Shown here piece by piece: positions 1 to 12,402 of a DNA stretch of 64,000 bases; position 1 is the stretch's first letter, and each line of letters opens with the position of its first letter. The translations under genes and the position numbers were made by a program. The stretch comes from Desmodus rotundus (taxonomy: Eukaryota > Chordata > Mammalia > Chiroptera > Phyllostomidae). The stretch is from contig NC_071391.1 in assembly GCF_022682495.2 (NCBI RefSeq), positions 123,485,896 through 123,549,895 of the forward strand, read 5' to 3'. The notes beneath the pieces were generated by a model. That model was not told the DNA's origin, made no database searches, and saw only the letters and a program-made list of their open reading frames with translations.

Positions 1-1099
1 ATCTAAAAGTTTCCAAATGAGATTTCGAAGATCCTTAATAGTTTGCCAGTGCCTTGTGATTTTGACTAAGGGTGAAATTAAAAAAAAAAAAAAGGGTAGC
101 TGACAATTTGTTTCCTTAAACAGCATTTTGAGTATGCGAATGAACATAGCCTTGGACAGCATAATAGGACTGCTTTTCTGTTGTATATTGTATCTATCAG
201 CGCAACAACCTTAGTTCCTGAGTTTTACCCCAAGTTTTAAAAAAGTTCCATTTATTAAACTATATTTAAAAATGGTTTCTGCCAATTGCTGTTGTCTTTT
301 TAAATTGTCATATTCAAGGTAGTGTTTTAAATATTTTTTTCATTGGCATCCAAATCTTTTCAATTTTTATTGGCTCTTTCAACCTCGCTTTCATTTTTGA
401 CTTGCTTCCCAAAGCATTGTTAATATTATTGAGAAACTTCATCCTTAGATATATAGCCGTTCAAGACTTAAATGAAACTTCTTTTAAAATCATTTTTTCA
501 GCAGACAGTATAGATTGCACTGAATCCTCCATAATTCTTCTGCCAGGACTGTTCCAAGGGTATAGGCCTGTGGTTGAGAGAAGACTGTATAAAATAACCA
601 CAAAGAGATGGAACTGATTGTCATGAGCACTAATTCATATAATTAAATGAAACAGCTGGAGGAAATAACCCATAAGAGTGTACCCATCTATTCTGTATAG
701 TCCCTGCAGCCTACTGTATGTAGCCCTACACATACAGTGGAAGAGCAAATGTGTGTTGAATGAATGAATGAGTGAGTGATCAAAATAATGCAGAGTATAA
801 CTCTGCCATGAGTTGGTTCTGGACCATCAGAGTATTTATTTAAATTATGCACTATATAAATAGAAGTATGAGATGCTTAAGAAGAGGGAATTTACACAAA
901 AAACTCTTCCTATTTTTTTCTTTTCCATTCTGTAATATTCCCCATTTTTAGCTTCTTTTAACATGAATTTAGCTGTTTTTTGCTTATAATTCCAACATTT
1001 ATAAATTATAGACTTTTTCATGTACACAGCAAAGTATAAAATATACAAGAAACATCCGTGTAGCCACCATCTAGAGTTAGCCTGAGTAGACACTGAATT
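1..1099. other. AT-rich sequence, no gene recognised
   Basis: I see no recognisable exon or RNA gene. A 71-codon open frame at 402-617 has no family resemblance and looks like chance. A TGAATGAATGAATGAGTG stretch near 757-777 resembles an L2/MIR tail but is too short to call. HAL1 copy 1 begins at the right edge. Confidence 0.5.
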
Positions 1100-2785
1100 T
1101 TTAAAAAAATATATATTTTATTTATTATGCTATTACAGTTGTCCCAATTTTCCCCCCTTTGGCTCCCCTGCCTTATACCCCTGCTTGCCTCCAGCTATCC
1201 CTCTTCCCCCCCGACTTAGTTCATGTGGATGGGTTGTGCATATAAGTTCTTTGACTTCTCCATTTCATATACTATGCTTGCATCGCCCTGTCTATTTTAT
1301 ACCTACCAATTGTGCTTCTTAATCCTTGCATCTTTTTCCCCACCTTCCCCCTCCCAGCTGATAACCCTCCAAATGATGTCCATATCTATTATTCTCTTCC
1401 AGTTCTGGTTGTTAGCTTAGTTGGTTTGTTTTTTGTTGTTGTTTTTAGATTCAGTTGTTGATAGTTGTGAATTTGTTGCCCTTTTAATGTTCATAGTTTT
1501 GATCTTCTTTTTCTTAAATAAATCCCTTTAACATTTCATATAATAATAGTTAGGTGATGATGAACTCTTTAAGCTTTACCTTGTCTGGTAAGTCCTTTAT
1601 CACCCTTCCATTCTAAATGATAGCTTTTCTGGATAGAGTAATCTGGGTTGTAGGTCCTTGCTTTTTGTCACTTTGAATACTTCTTGCCATTCCCTTCCTT
1701 CCTGCAAAGTTTCTTTTGAGAAATCGCTGACAGTCTTATGGGAACTCCTTTGTAGTCAACTCTGCTTTTCTCTTGCTGCTTTTAAGATTCTCTCTTTATC
1801 TTTAACCTTTGGTGTATTTATTATGATTTGTCTTGGTGTGGTCCTCTTTGTGCTCAACTTGTTTGGGTCTCTCTGTACGTCCTGGAGTTGTATGGGTATG
1901 TTCTTCACTAAATTAGGGAAGTTTTCTTTCACAATTTTTTCAAATAAGTTTTCAATTTCTTGCTCTTCCTCTACTCCTTCTCATACTTCTCTGTATGATT
2001 TGGATGTTGGAACGTTTTAAGTTGTCCCAGAGGTTCCTAACCCTGTCCTGGTTTTTTAAAATTCTTTTTTCTTCCTGCTGTTCTGATTGAATGCTTTTTA
2101 CTTCCTTGCCTCCCAAATAGATGATTTGATTCTTGGCTTCATCCCCTCCACTGTTGGTTCCCTGTAGATTTTTCTTTATTTCTCTTAGCAGATCCTTCAT
2201 CTCTTCCATTATGTTTTTGCTGCACTCTGAGTTCTTTGAGACTCCTGATCATCAGTGTTTTGAACTCTGCATCTGATAGGTTAGTTATCTCCATTTTGTT
2301 TAGTTCTTTTTCTGGGGTTTTGTTCTGTTCTTTCATTTGGGCTATATTTCTTTGTTACTTCAATTTTGTTTGAAACTGCACCTGGAAGTTTCTTCTGCTA
2401 CCCCAACCCCCACTGGTTTTTATAGCCAGAAGATATGGGGATCTCTCTTCCTGGTGCTGGAACCCTGGGCTGTGTGGTCTGGCCTGGGGCTGGGATTTCT
2501 TGCTCCCAAGGTATCCCTCCTGATTTTTATCCACCGCATGTAAGTGTGGGACTGCCAGTGCCACGGCTGCCACTGCCTGTCCACACCCCACAGCATCTCC
2601 ATGACTCTGCCCCGCCTACCTGTTTAGATGAATGTGGCTTCTTTAAATCCTTGGTTGTCAGACTTCCATACAGCTCGCTTTTCTGACAGTTCTTGTTATT
2701 TGTTTGGAGATGTAGTTGTACTCCTCTCCGTGGTTGCATGAGGAGGCAAAGCATGTCTATCTATGCCTCCATCTTGACTCTGATC
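1100..2785 (-). mobile_element. HAL1 (half-L1) retrotransposon, copy 1
   Basis: On the minus strand the order is an L1-type 5' leader (about 2340-2785, starting opposite CCATCTTGACTCTGATC), an ORF1 remnant (1514-2336), then a roughly 410-bp trailer ending in an A-rich tail (about 1100). No ORF2 lies between the ORF1 stop and the trailer. The same order recurs at 55166-56357 and 59188-61940, so this is a HAL1 family structure and not a private deletion. HAL1 elements are known L1 derivatives that rely on reverse transcriptase supplied in trans. I could not find clear target-site duplications for this copy. Confidence 0.8.
1514..2336 (-). pseudogene. HAL1/L1 ORF1 protein remnant (broken)
   Basis: ORF1p is the RNA-binding chaperone of L1 ribonucleoprotein particles: coiled coil, then RRM, then a C-terminal domain. 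The N-terminal part (from 2336) carries NLSDAEFKTLMIRSLKEL, typical of L1 ORF1. A second frame (1952-2209) carries the coiled-coil/RRM junction with LWDNLKRSNIQIIQ. The frame shifts between these parts and the C-terminal third is no longer open. The C-terminus is still readable as YEMLKGFI followed by a stop at 1514-1516. It cannot make full ORF1p. Confidence 0.8.
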
Positions 2786-2949
2786 TTTTTATAACTGTAT
2801 ATAGTTACAAATCAACCTTGCCAGTCCTATACTAGTTATTTCCACTATTTCCAGACTGTAGTGCTAGTGATAGAAATTAAAAGATCACACAGATAAATTA
2901 ATGGTTATACTTTGAGGGTTTTTCCTTTTTGGCCTTTAAATTGGTCACT

Positions 2950-3127
2950 TTGCTGTCAGCCTATGAGCCGAAGTTTCCCCAGTTCAGTTCCTAGTCAGGG
3001 CACATGCCTGGGTTGCAGGCCAGGTGCCCAGTAGGGGGTTACAAGAGGTGACCACACATTGATGTTTCTCTCCCTCTCTTTCTCCCTCCCTTCCCCTCTG
3101 TCTAAAAATAAGTAAATTAAAAACCAA
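2950..3127 (+). mobile_element. VES-family SINE with perfect target-site duplication
   Basis: The body carries CTAGTCAGGGCACATGCCTG, GCCCAGTAGGGGG and CACACATTGATGTTTCTCTC, then a CT-rich run and an A-rich tail, which are the VES landmarks. TAAATTGGTCACT occurs on both sides (2937-2949 and 3128-3140), a perfect 13-bp duplication. The tRNA-like head is eroded. Confidence 0.93.
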
Positions 3128-3140
3128 TAAATTGGTCACT

Positions 3141-3841
3141 GTGCATTTACATGTACAAATTTCTAATGTAAACAGAGAGCAAATTGTGTGTGTGTGTATA
3201 TATGTATATATGCACGTGTATGAACTCTATAATGGAATCACAGGCTGGAGAAGGAATTATATGTTTAAAGACTTCAGTTTTGTGAAAACAATGATTCTAC
3301 ATTTCTTCAAGTGCTGCCATAGAATGGAAATGGAAATCCCTGAGTGGGATTCTTTTTCAAAGTATTTTGCATCCCCTTGTGTGTATATTTGTTCATTCAT
3401 TTCTAACCTCTACGCAGTGAATCATGTTGTGATTTATAATACTGGGTCATGTCTTAAATTCAAATGTTGTTTTAAAAGGGCATTGCTACTAATGTTGGCA
3501 AAGCCGCACATAATAGTTTAGCAAATGGTTGTAGGTGTGATTCTTCTCACGTTCGTCTAAACATGAACTAATATTATTCAAAATCCCTTCAAGACATTGA
3601 ATAATTGTTTCAGTTAACTAAGTGCTTTCCTAAATAATATCAATTTATGAAGTATAGTTAAGTTTAGTGTGTATATTATTTAAAGAAAAAATAATAGGGG
3701 CATATCTGTACAATTAAATGTTAGTAGATATTTTTTGAGTGGCCCTGTGTTTGGAGAAAGTGGCAATTTAGTATCTTAACAGAACAATTATAGATCATTG
3801 AACAATTTCATAGGTAATGTATGACAATAATCTTTTTTCAT
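3141..3841. other. AT-rich unique stretch
   Basis: Contains a short TG/TA run at 3187-3215. A 129-codon frame at 3132-3521 begins inside the SINE flank and resembles nothing known to me. No gene is seen. Confidence 0.5.
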
Positions 3842-4330
3842 TTAACTTTTTAAAATAGCAACTTTATTGAGATATAACTTACATAAATATAATGTGTACA
3901 TTTTGTTTTACATTTTGATGAGTTTTGAAAATTTTATATATTCATGCAACCATTATCACATCTAGACGTAAAACATTTCCATCAAAACAGAGTTCCTTTG
4001 TGTTCTTGTCCAGTCGATCCCCAATTCTCCTCCCAGGCAACCGCTTTCCTGTTTTCTGTTACTGTAGATTAGATCGGACTCTCCTGGTGTTTCATGTAGC
4101 TGCAGTCTTATGCGTACTCTATTATTTCTCTAGCTTCTTTCACTTAGCATAATGTTTTTGAGATTCATCCATGTTGTTCTGTATATCTGTTGCTTATTTC
4201 TTTTGATTGCTGAGTTGTGTTGTATGAATACCCAAAGTTTGTGTATTCATTTATTTGTGATGGATATTTGGGTTGTTTCCAGTTTTGGCCTATACTTGAA
4301 TAATACTCCTGTGAACATTCATGTACATGT

Positions 4331-4357
4331 TTGTGTGTGTGTGTGTATGTGTGTGTA
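4331..4357 (+). repeat. (TG)n microsatellite
   Basis: About 27 bp of TG repeats with one TA interruption, lying inside the old L1. Confidence 0.9.
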
Positions 4358-4870
4358 TAATATGTTTTCAGTCTCGGGGGGTAACTACCTAGGAGTGGAA
4401 TTGCTGGGTTGTGTAAGTGTAGGTTTAACTTTGTAAGATACTACCAAACTATGTTCCAACCGGTTGTGTTTATAATTTTACATTGGTTCCAGCTGCATAT
4501 GGAAGTTCCAGCTGCTTCATATCCTTATTAGTACTTGGATATTGTCTTTTTATTTTGTTGTCTTAGCATTTTATATTATCTTTTAAGCTATTCTGTGGGT
4601 ATACCGAGCATCTCATTCTGTTTTGTGCGTGTACCCGGTGACTGTGATGTCGAGCATCTCTTCATGTGCTTATTGGACATTTGTATGTTTTCACTTGTGA
4701 AGTATCTGTCAGATCTTTTACCCTTTTTAAAACTGGGTTGTTTGTCTTCTTACTGATGAATTGTAGGAGTTCATTATATATTCTGAATGCAAGTCTTCAG
4801 TCAGGCATGTATTGAGAACATTCTCTACCAGCTGGTGGTTAGTCTTTGCATTTTCTTAATGGTATTTTTC

Positions 4871-5105
4871 TTCCTTTTTTAAAAAGATTTTATTTATTTA
4901 CTTTTAAAGAGAGAGGGGGAGGGAGGGAGAAAGAGTGGGAAGGAAATATCAGTGTGTGAGAGATAAATCGATTGGTTGCCTTTACATGCCCCCAACCGGG
5001 GACCCGGCCCACAACCCAGGCATGTGCCCTAACTGGGAATAGAACCTGTGACCTTTTGGTTTTCAGGCCAGTGCTCAATCCACTGAGCCACATCAGCCAG
5101 GGCTT
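4871..5105 (-). mobile_element. VES SINE nested in old L1
   Basis: A full-length minus-strand VES: A-rich tail on the left (AAAAAGATTTTATTTATTTA), GA-rich block, GGGGACCCGGCCCACAACCC, and head complement ending GAGCCACATCAGCCAGGG. The 12-bp duplication ATGGTATTTTTC is perfect (4859-4870 and 5106-5117). It inserted after the L1. Confidence 0.95.
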
Positions 5106-5492
5106 ATGGTATTTTTCAAAGAGCAGAAGTTTTTAATTATGATAAAGTCTAACTTCTTAAATACTTTTTCTATTGTTCATATTTTTTGTGTCCTGTTTAA
5201 GAAACCTTTGCCTACACTAAGGTCGTAAAATTTTTTTCCTATGTTTTCTTCTAGAAGTTTTATAGTTTTTGCTCTTATTTTTTCTATGGCCTGTTTTGCA
5301 TTAATATTTATGTATGGCATAAGCTGGAGGTCTAAGTCCCTTGTTGTTACATGTGGATATTCAGTTGTTCTAGCACCATTTATTGAAAAGACTATTCTTT
5401 ATTATTTACTATTAGATCCTTTTTGAAAATCAATTGACTGTATATATATATATTTTTTCAGACACTCTGTTTCATTGATCTTTCTTTTATGC

Positions 5493-5769
5493 CAGTGATT
5501 TTCAACCCTTTTTATCTCATGGCACATGTAAACTAATTACTAAAATTCTGTAGCATAACAAAAAATATATTTTTTGCCTATCTGACAAAAAATAGGTATA
5601 ATTTTGATTTATTCACATTGGATGGCTATCGTTGTGCTGCTGTTGTCATTTCTTAGTTGTTGTCTAGGGGAAAAGAGGTCAGGGCCCCTGATTAGATAGC
5701 CACGGTTGCACGTTTGAAAAGTCCTCTGGCCCAGCAGGGTGCCACGGCTCACCAGCCGAGATATCGCGG
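5493..5769. mobile_element. Non-autonomous hAT-type DNA transposon nested in old L1
   Basis: L1 sequence is interrupted by a 277-bp block beginning CAGTGATTTTCAACC and ending in a decayed inverted copy (CCGAGATATCGCGG). The body carries TCTCATGGCACATGTAAACT and AAAAAATAGGTATAATTTTG, familiar from a mammalian MER1-type element whose exact name I do not recall. The flanking 8-mers TTTTATGC (5485-5492) and TCTTACGC (5770-5777) match at 6 of 8 positions, as expected for an aged hAT duplication. Confidence 0.7.
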
Positions 5770-6185
5770 TCTTACGCCATTACCGAGTTGTTGTGATTAC
5801 TGTGGCTGTACAGTGAGTCTGGAAATGGGCTACGTCCTCCAACTTTGTCTTTGTTTTTCAAAATTGTTCTGGCTGTTCTGGGTTCCTGCATTTCCATATA
5901 AATTTTAGGACCAACTTACTAATTTCTACTAAGAAATCTACTGGAGTTTTGGCTGAGAGAGCACTGAATCTATAGATGAATTTGGGGAGAACTGACATCC
6001 TAACAGTATGAAGTCATGCAGTCCATGGTTAGGATAGGGCTCTCTTTGTGCAGGTATCCTTTTATGTGACCTTAATTTTTATAGTCTTACACGTATTTGT
6101 TAAATGTATTCCTAGATGTTGGATGTCTTTTAAAAGATCACATTTTTAAACATTTCAATTTCCAGGTGTTTGTTGCTAGAGATCA

Positions 6186-7489
6186 CTTTACTTGTAGTTA
6201 ACTTAAAAGATGTAGATAAGTTTTAGGAGGGTAAATTTACCACCATTTTATGATATATGCATTTTAATAGATACATTTTTCTTTTAATTTGTGTATATTG
6301 AATGTAATAATATTAGCTTACACATTTATAATGAGTTTATTGGTTACTTCATGACTTTTGTTCATTAAACCTTATATGACAGCTAAAATTATTACATTTA
6401 AGTAAAGTATTGCTTTTAGCATATATAAGTTCTTGATTGCATTTGTCTCTTCTACTCCATTACTATTTAAAATGTTGTATCATTCCCTCTCAAAACAAAT
6501 GTGTACAATTATAAAATAATGTTAAGTCCTAACAGCCACTTCCATGAACATACCAGTATCTTCAATAATAGTGAATTATGTGCACATATTTGACTGTAAT
6601 GTTAATGAAAACCCCAATGATCATATATCAAAGTATAATGAAAAAATAAAATTTCAAAAAATCATCAGTTTAGTTTCTGATAATGGACACTGTTAGCTTC
6701 TCCCTGCTTTCCCTCATCATTCATTTTTAACCCTAAAACTGTAGAGTTTAAAAGGATCTGCACTCCTAAGTGAATGTGTCAATATAAATAAAAGTATGGT
6801 TTTGCATCGCAGCCCTCAGTTCTTTATATTCTTTGCTAACTGTCTTTAAGGTCTATTTCTAAAATGTGAGTAAATACAAAGATTTGAGATTGCCCCGTCA
6901 GTGTTTAAAAGCAGGATGTATGCAGACTGCCAAAATATTTTATTTCGTACTAATTGGCCTTGAGAGCCCATTGACTAAGACTTGTGATGAATACAGAGTT
7001 TGGATGCATTCTGAATTTAGCATGTACTCTGACATTTAAACTAATTGTGTGTCTACAAATGTTTGGTTTTAACTAATGCAATTTAACTGATGAGTTTATT
7101 ATTGTAGCTCTCTATCAACTTAATAAGAGCACGTTAGTAATGCATCTTTTTGTTGTAATAAGAAACCACCTGAACGAAAGCTCCATTTAAGTACCGTGGT
7201 TTGAGTGACCCAGTGTGTTCAGGAAGAGTATTGAATCACTTCCATTAGAGTTAAGATATTACCATATCTGAGTAAGATTTAGAAATCACATATTACATGA
7301 TTTCTATTTAAATTCCATAAATATTATAGAAATATTAATACATGGATAAAATTGATGCCATTCAGTTACCTGTTTATAAATGGGAATGTATTTATTTCTT
7401 GCTTTCCCATGTAATACATTGCCATTGAAAAAATATCCAGCAATATAAAAAATGTGAAAATCCCCATCTATCCTATAGAGATAACATTT
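6186..7489. other. AT-rich unique stretch
   Basis: Low GC with no open frame of note and no young repeat. I recognise nothing in it. Confidence 0.5.
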
Positions 7490-7780
7490 TTTAATGTTTA
7501 GTGATTTTCCTTCTAGACTTTTTAATGTATATATAAATATTTTTAAAACATATTAAATTATGCTATGTATATATTGTTCTGTACTCACTTTTTTCTTCTT
7601 TCTCTAACCTAATGAGATGTGACCCATCAAAATTCTATTTCCTCTATTTAATGGTTGCATAGTATTGCATTGTGAATTATTCCCTAATTTATTAGACTCC
7701 CCATTGATGTACAGTTAGATTTTCTTTGACTGTTTCCTGTCGTATACTGTGCTTTGAAGGGATTACCCTTTGTGTTACCC
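7490..7780 (-). mobile_element. Degenerate old LINE (L1M-type), antisense
   Basis: The series TTAATGGTTGCATAGTATTG, ATTGATGTACAGTTAGATT and TTTCCTGTCG follows the pattern of an old antisense L1M 3' segment. It is heavily diverged. Confidence 0.5.
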
Positions 7781-7825
7781 TTTCTTAGGGTAATTTTCTA
7801 CTATTATCCTAAGAAATTATCACAA

Positions 7826-8060
7826 AGTTTGTATCTTAAGACAACATAAATTTATTATTATCATTTTACAGTTCTATAGGTCAGAAGTCTGATGCAAGTC
7901 CCAGTGGGCTAAAATCAAGATGTGCTCAGACTGCCGTGGCTTAGAGGCAAGTCCATTTCCTTGCCCTTACCATCTTCTAGAGTCTGTCCACATTCCTTGG
8001 CTCGTGGCCCTCTTCGTCCATCCTCAGGATAGGCCAATAGGAGATCACTACTGGGACTGC
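7826..8060 (-). repeat. MaLR-type (MLT1-like) LTR fragment, antisense
   Basis: Shows the order typical of antisense MLT1 LTRs: CTTAAGACAACATAAATTTA, CAGTTCTATAGGTCAGAAGT, GGGCTAAAATCAAGATGTG, then CATTCCTTGGCTCGTGGCCC. It is an old non-coding LTR piece with no internal genes. Confidence 0.7.
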
Positions 8061-9680
8061 TGAGTTCAAGAATACATACCTGAGATCTGGAAATTAGGAA
8101 CTACCATTGCACATTCCTCTTTCATTCATGAAACTAATGGCTGTACACTGGAAGCTTCTGCAAAAAATCCAACATGTCTAGCCCTATACTTTCCTATGGC
8201 AGCAGCTTAGCCAAAAGCATTGTCTTAATGTCCACATTTCAAATCTCATGGAAGTGCGTATGAGTGATGCAACCTATTTCACATCCAGAAACTTAGCTGC
8301 AAAGGAATCCAGGAAAGTAGTTTTCTTGCTTCTCTAGTACAAGAAGACAGTTTAGAAGAAAGTTGGAATATAGTGTGAGTGTTTCTATTTCACCCAATCT
8401 TGCACAGTAGATACCTAGCCATGTGCTGAGACGTTGCTACTAATGTGTATTTGCAGCATGGAGGTTGACCAGCAGGTAGGAAAGTGAGTTCTTTTATGTG
8501 AGTCGGGATTCTTAATTGCAAAAGAAAGAATCCATGCCAGTTGGTTTAACGGAAAAATAATTTATTAAAGTATTAAGGAATTCATGGAATCCTGGGAGAG
8601 AGAGAAAGTCAGACTTGGGGGCCATGCATCAGATACAATGCCTGAATCACACTGGGAAAGTGCTTCAGTGAAGGCATTATTGATGCCACCCCTTGTCACT
8701 GAACCCACAAGGAAGTCTGTGTCGAATTCCATGAAACACTTGCCTCTTCACTTTGCTCACTAGTAAATTGAAGTCCCGTGCAAATGTGTTCGATTGTTTG
8801 AGCCTGCTCTGTAAGGTGGGAGAGTGAGTTCTGGCCTTTACTCTGGAGAGGAGGAATTCACAAAATGGGAAATTTTCCAGACCTTAAAAGGATGTTCAGA
8901 AGATATGCAGTATCCACAGACGTGAAGGTGTCCACTATAGTCAGCAATAAGTTGAAGACAGACTGTGTGACTTGGCTTCACATGATATCTAAATTCCTCT
9001 TTGTTAACTCCTAACTTGTTTGTAGATCTGGCTTACACAGCCCAGCCTGTCTCAGCCAGGTAATGCAGGACTGTTTTAGGAAATACATAGACCTTAGGGA
9101 CTCTTACTTTTGGGGCTACTGAGCTCATTAGAGGGCACCCACATTCCACATTAAATACAATTTAAGTACAACCACAGGTGTTAAATTGAAGTTTACCACT
9201 TGTTAAGTTTTTTGTAGACATTTGTTTAAACCTTTGTTAATTTTGATCCTACAGTTTGTTTTGTTTGTTGACACTATTTTTTTTAGGTTTCAGATATTTT
9301 CAGAAGTCTTTAGGAAGCATAATGTCCCCAAGCAGTGTATAGTGTATAATGTATCAAACAACCCTAATACTCTGGGTGGAATCCTTGTCCAAACTTGAAC
9401 CAAAGTGTAAAATTGGTTGCCTCCAATTGGTGGCCAGCAAGACAGTGCCATAGCAACACTGGCAATAAATGATGAGATTTCCAAGGGAAAAGGGGAAGAC
9501 AGGAGTCAGGCTGTGTATACATCATAATAAAAGGAACACATTGGTAGTGACTTTTTTCATGGTTTAGAAGATGTAACTGTGCTTTATAAGAACTGTAAAA
9601 TTAACATATAATGTGCCATAGAAGAAAGGATGTATACGTATATAAAATAGTAAGTGTATCACAAAAACAAACCAAGCTAA
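8061..9680. other. Mostly unique stretch with one uncertain repeat
   Basis: About 8515-8700 (AAGAATCCATGCCAGTTGGT, AATAATTTATTAAAG) resembles an old mammalian interspersed repeat that I cannot place. The rest shows no coding or RNA signal. Confidence 0.4.
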
Positions 9681-9777
9681 CAGGTATTTCTCCCGTCCAT
9701 GTACTAACCAGGCCCAAACCTGCTTAGCTTCCAAGATTGGACGAGATTGGTGCAGTCAGGATTGTATGGCTATAGAC
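9681..9777 (-). pseudogene. 5S rRNA pseudogene
   Basis: The plus strand is the complement of 5S rRNA: TCCATGTACTAACCAGGCCC, CTGCTTAGCTTCCAAGATTG, GACGAGATTGG, then GTATGGCTATAGAC. About 97 of roughly 120 nt remain; the 3' end of the 5S sequence is missing and many substitutions are present. I see no A-tail or clear duplication, so the insertion route is not clear. Confidence 0.88.
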
Positions 9778-10637
9778 CTAATAGACATTTCTAAATGGGT
9801 AGCAAGTGTTAAATAATCTGTCTACCATGGAATCCCTTTTAGTAAGGATCTATTCAAAATGAGCAAATCATTCCTTCGATCATTCTTGTTAGCCTAATGT
9901 GACAATTTCACGAGGGCATATTTTTCTGTGTTTTACTGATGTTGAAAATCTCGGTACTTTTGTGAATAGGTTTCTGTTTTTTCTTATAAGTCTATACATG
10001 ATTGTATGTATTTTATGAGGTTTAGAAAATAGTTGTCAAAATGCTTTTCTTCCATGATTTGTAGTAATTGTTTTTTAAAGTGCAAAATATCACAATCACC
10101 AGATACAGTGGATGATGTAGTGCCATCATTCCTTCTTTTTTAGTATGTAGAGCTTTTTCCAACTGAGGAATACTCATGCAATGTCACTGATTGTCCAAGT
10201 GTAAGTGAATACTCAGGAGATGAAATTACACAATTGCTTCACGTAATTATACATAAGAGTTTATTATTAATTAGGTCTAACATGAGTTTAGTATGTAGGA
10301 TACAGATTAAATTTCTGGCTTTTATTTAAAAAGTTTCCAAGGATCACACCCAGGTATATGAAATAAAAAGATAACATATTCATCTGTGAAGTCTCAGGCT
10401 GTTTTCTAATGAATATTTGTTATTGCTTTTATTCTTTTCTTTTCTTTTTCATGAAAGCAACAAAAAAATATTTAGGACCTAGCTAACACTTTCCCTGCCA
10501 TTTGTGAGCGAGGGAACGCATATATGTAAAGGGAAAGAATATACTAAGTCTGGGAGCAGTGAGGTGCATCCAAGGCCTTACCTAGATTATTACTAGTCCC
10601 TTGAAGATAGTGTGGAGAATTTGGAGCTAAAAGCATT
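9778..10637. other. AT-rich unique stretch
   Basis: No gene or recognisable repeat. Contains a T-rich tract near 10430-10450. Confidence 0.5.
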
Positions 10638-10650
10638 TAATGACATATTT

Positions 10651-10865
10651 ATTTATTTTTGCAAGATTTTATTTATTTACTTTTAGAGAGAGGGGAAGAG
10701 AGGGAGAAAGAGAAGGAGAGAAACATCAGTGTGTGGTTGCCTCTTATGCACCGCCTACTGGGGACCTGCTCTGCAACCCAGGCATATGCCCTGACTGGGA
10801 ATCAAACCGGTGACCCTTTGATTTGTAGGCAGGCACTCAGTCCACTGAGCCACACTGGCCGGAGC
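10651..10865 (-). mobile_element. VES SINE
   Basis: Minus-strand copy with tail complement ATTTTATTTATTTACTTTTA, GA block, GCCCTGACTGGGAATCAAAC and head complement GAGCCACACTGGCC. Flanks TAATGACATATTT (10638-10650) and TAATTACATTTT (10866-10877) form an imperfect duplication. Confidence 0.93.
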
Positions 10866-10877
10866 TAATTACATTTT

Positions 10878-11474
10878 AAAAAATATTAGTTTGATGGAGT
10901 TGTGCCTAGGCCTATCATTCAGGATAGAGTATCATCTATTTTATACCTGCATTCTGCTGGTAGAAGCCTACCATTTTCCCCCCTTTCTAAAGTTTCTTGA
11001 AAATTGTCTAAGGGATTAACTGACACATCGTTATCTTTGTTAATCACTTCCAAAGCTTTTTGCTGTTGCCCATCACAGTGGTCAAGAGGCTCACAAAGAA
11101 AGTAACTAAAGCTTTATTCACAAAGGAAGTTGATTATTGGCTACTGCCTGTATCTGTTATATATTTTCTCTGAACATTTGTGAGGAAGTAATGGTTAGAA
11201 TTAAATATTCATTGAGAAATTATTCTTAATATTGTATTTGTGGGAAATGTGATATTAAAGCAGAATTCAATCATTAAAACCATAGAAAATAAAATACAAA
11301 CCATTAAGATATACAACTAATATTTTCTCAGAATGGTTTAGAATATTCTATTAAAATAGTTCTTTTAAGCAGTTTTCTTGAGAGTTTTGAAGTAAAAAAG
11401 ACTTTTTCCTTATTTAAAAACTTAAAAAATTTTTGGCAATGTGTATTTATATATTGTTTACTCATAAACTTTGT
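10878..11474. other. AT-rich unique stretch
   Basis: I recognise no gene or repeat here. Confidence 0.5.
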
Positions 11475-11835
11475 TTCATGTTTTTTTCCTGTGTTACTGA
11501 GCTATAATTGACATGCAACATTGTGTAAGTTTAAGGTGTACAGCATAATGAGTTGATATACACGTATGTATATATTGTGAAATGGTTACCATAATATGTT
11601 TAGTTGACAACCATCACTTCATGTAGTACAAACACTTATTTCCCTTATTATGAGAACCTTTAAGACTTAGAAACTTTCAAAGAAACAAAATGGTATTGTC
11701 AGCTATAGTCATCACGTTATACTTTATATCCCAGAACTTACACCTGAAAGTTGGTGTATTCAGTCCACTCATCCAGTTCCTTTCCCACCCCCACCCCATC
11801 TCTGGCAACCACAAATCTTACCTCAGTTTTTTTTT

Positions 11836-12053
11836 AAATAAATTTTTTAAAAAACGTTATTTATTTATTTTTAGAGAGAGGGAAAGGGAAGGAGAAAGAG
11901 AAGGAGGGAAGCATCAATGTGTGGTTGCCTCTCTCATGCGCCCTACTGGGGACCTGGCCCCCCAACCCAGGCACGTGCCCTGACTGGGAATTGAACTGGC
12001 AACCCTTTGTTTTGCAGGCCCGTATTCAATCCACTGAGCTACACCAGCCAGGG
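11836..12053 (-). mobile_element. VES SINE nested in L1 (first)
   Basis: Full-length minus-strand VES with GTGCCCTGACTGGGAATTGA and head complement GAGCTACACCAGCCAGGG. The flanks CAGTTTTTTTTT (11824-11835) and CAGTTTGTTTGT (12054-12065) fit a decayed duplication in the L1 context. Confidence 0.92.
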
Positions 12054-12402
12054 CAGTTTGTTTGTTTTATGAGATTTCACATATAAGTTAGAGATTGTAT
12101 AGTATTTGTCTTTCTTTGTGTGACTGATTTCACTTAGCATAATGCCCTCAAGTTCCATCCATAATGTTGTAAATGGCAGGATTTCCTATATTTTTATGGC
12201 TGAATAGTATTTCATTGCATATGTGGAGCACATTTTCTTTATCCATGAATTCATTGGTGGACATTTAGGTTGTTTCCATATCTTGGATACTGTAAATAAT
12301 GCTGCAGTGAACATGGGGTTGCAGATATGTCTTTGTTATGGTGACTTATTTCCTTCGGATACAGTCCCAGAAGTGGAATTGCTGGGCCATTTTTAATTTT
12401 TT

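Larger units (their letters stand above)
3842..6185 (-). mobile_element. Old L1, antisense, split by a VES SINE and a hAT element
   Basis: The plus strand reads as the complement of an old L1 3' end followed by ORF2. Landmarks are the AACTTTATTGAGATATAAC entry near 3860, TTCACTTAGCATAATG near 4140, CTAGGAGTGGAATTGCTGGG near 4390, and TTCCATATAAATTTTAG near 5892. Many stops and indels show long decay. The SINE at 4871-5105 and the hAT element at 5493-5769 interrupt it, and L1 sequence resumes after each. Confidence 0.85.

Noticed and set aside
1658..2020. Plus-strand 120-codon frame
   Set aside because: It is the complement of the HAL1 copy 1 ORF1 remnant.
3132..3521. 129-codon plus-strand protein
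   Set aside because: It begins in the flank of a VES SINE, contains TG/TA repeat-coded residues and has no family resemblance.
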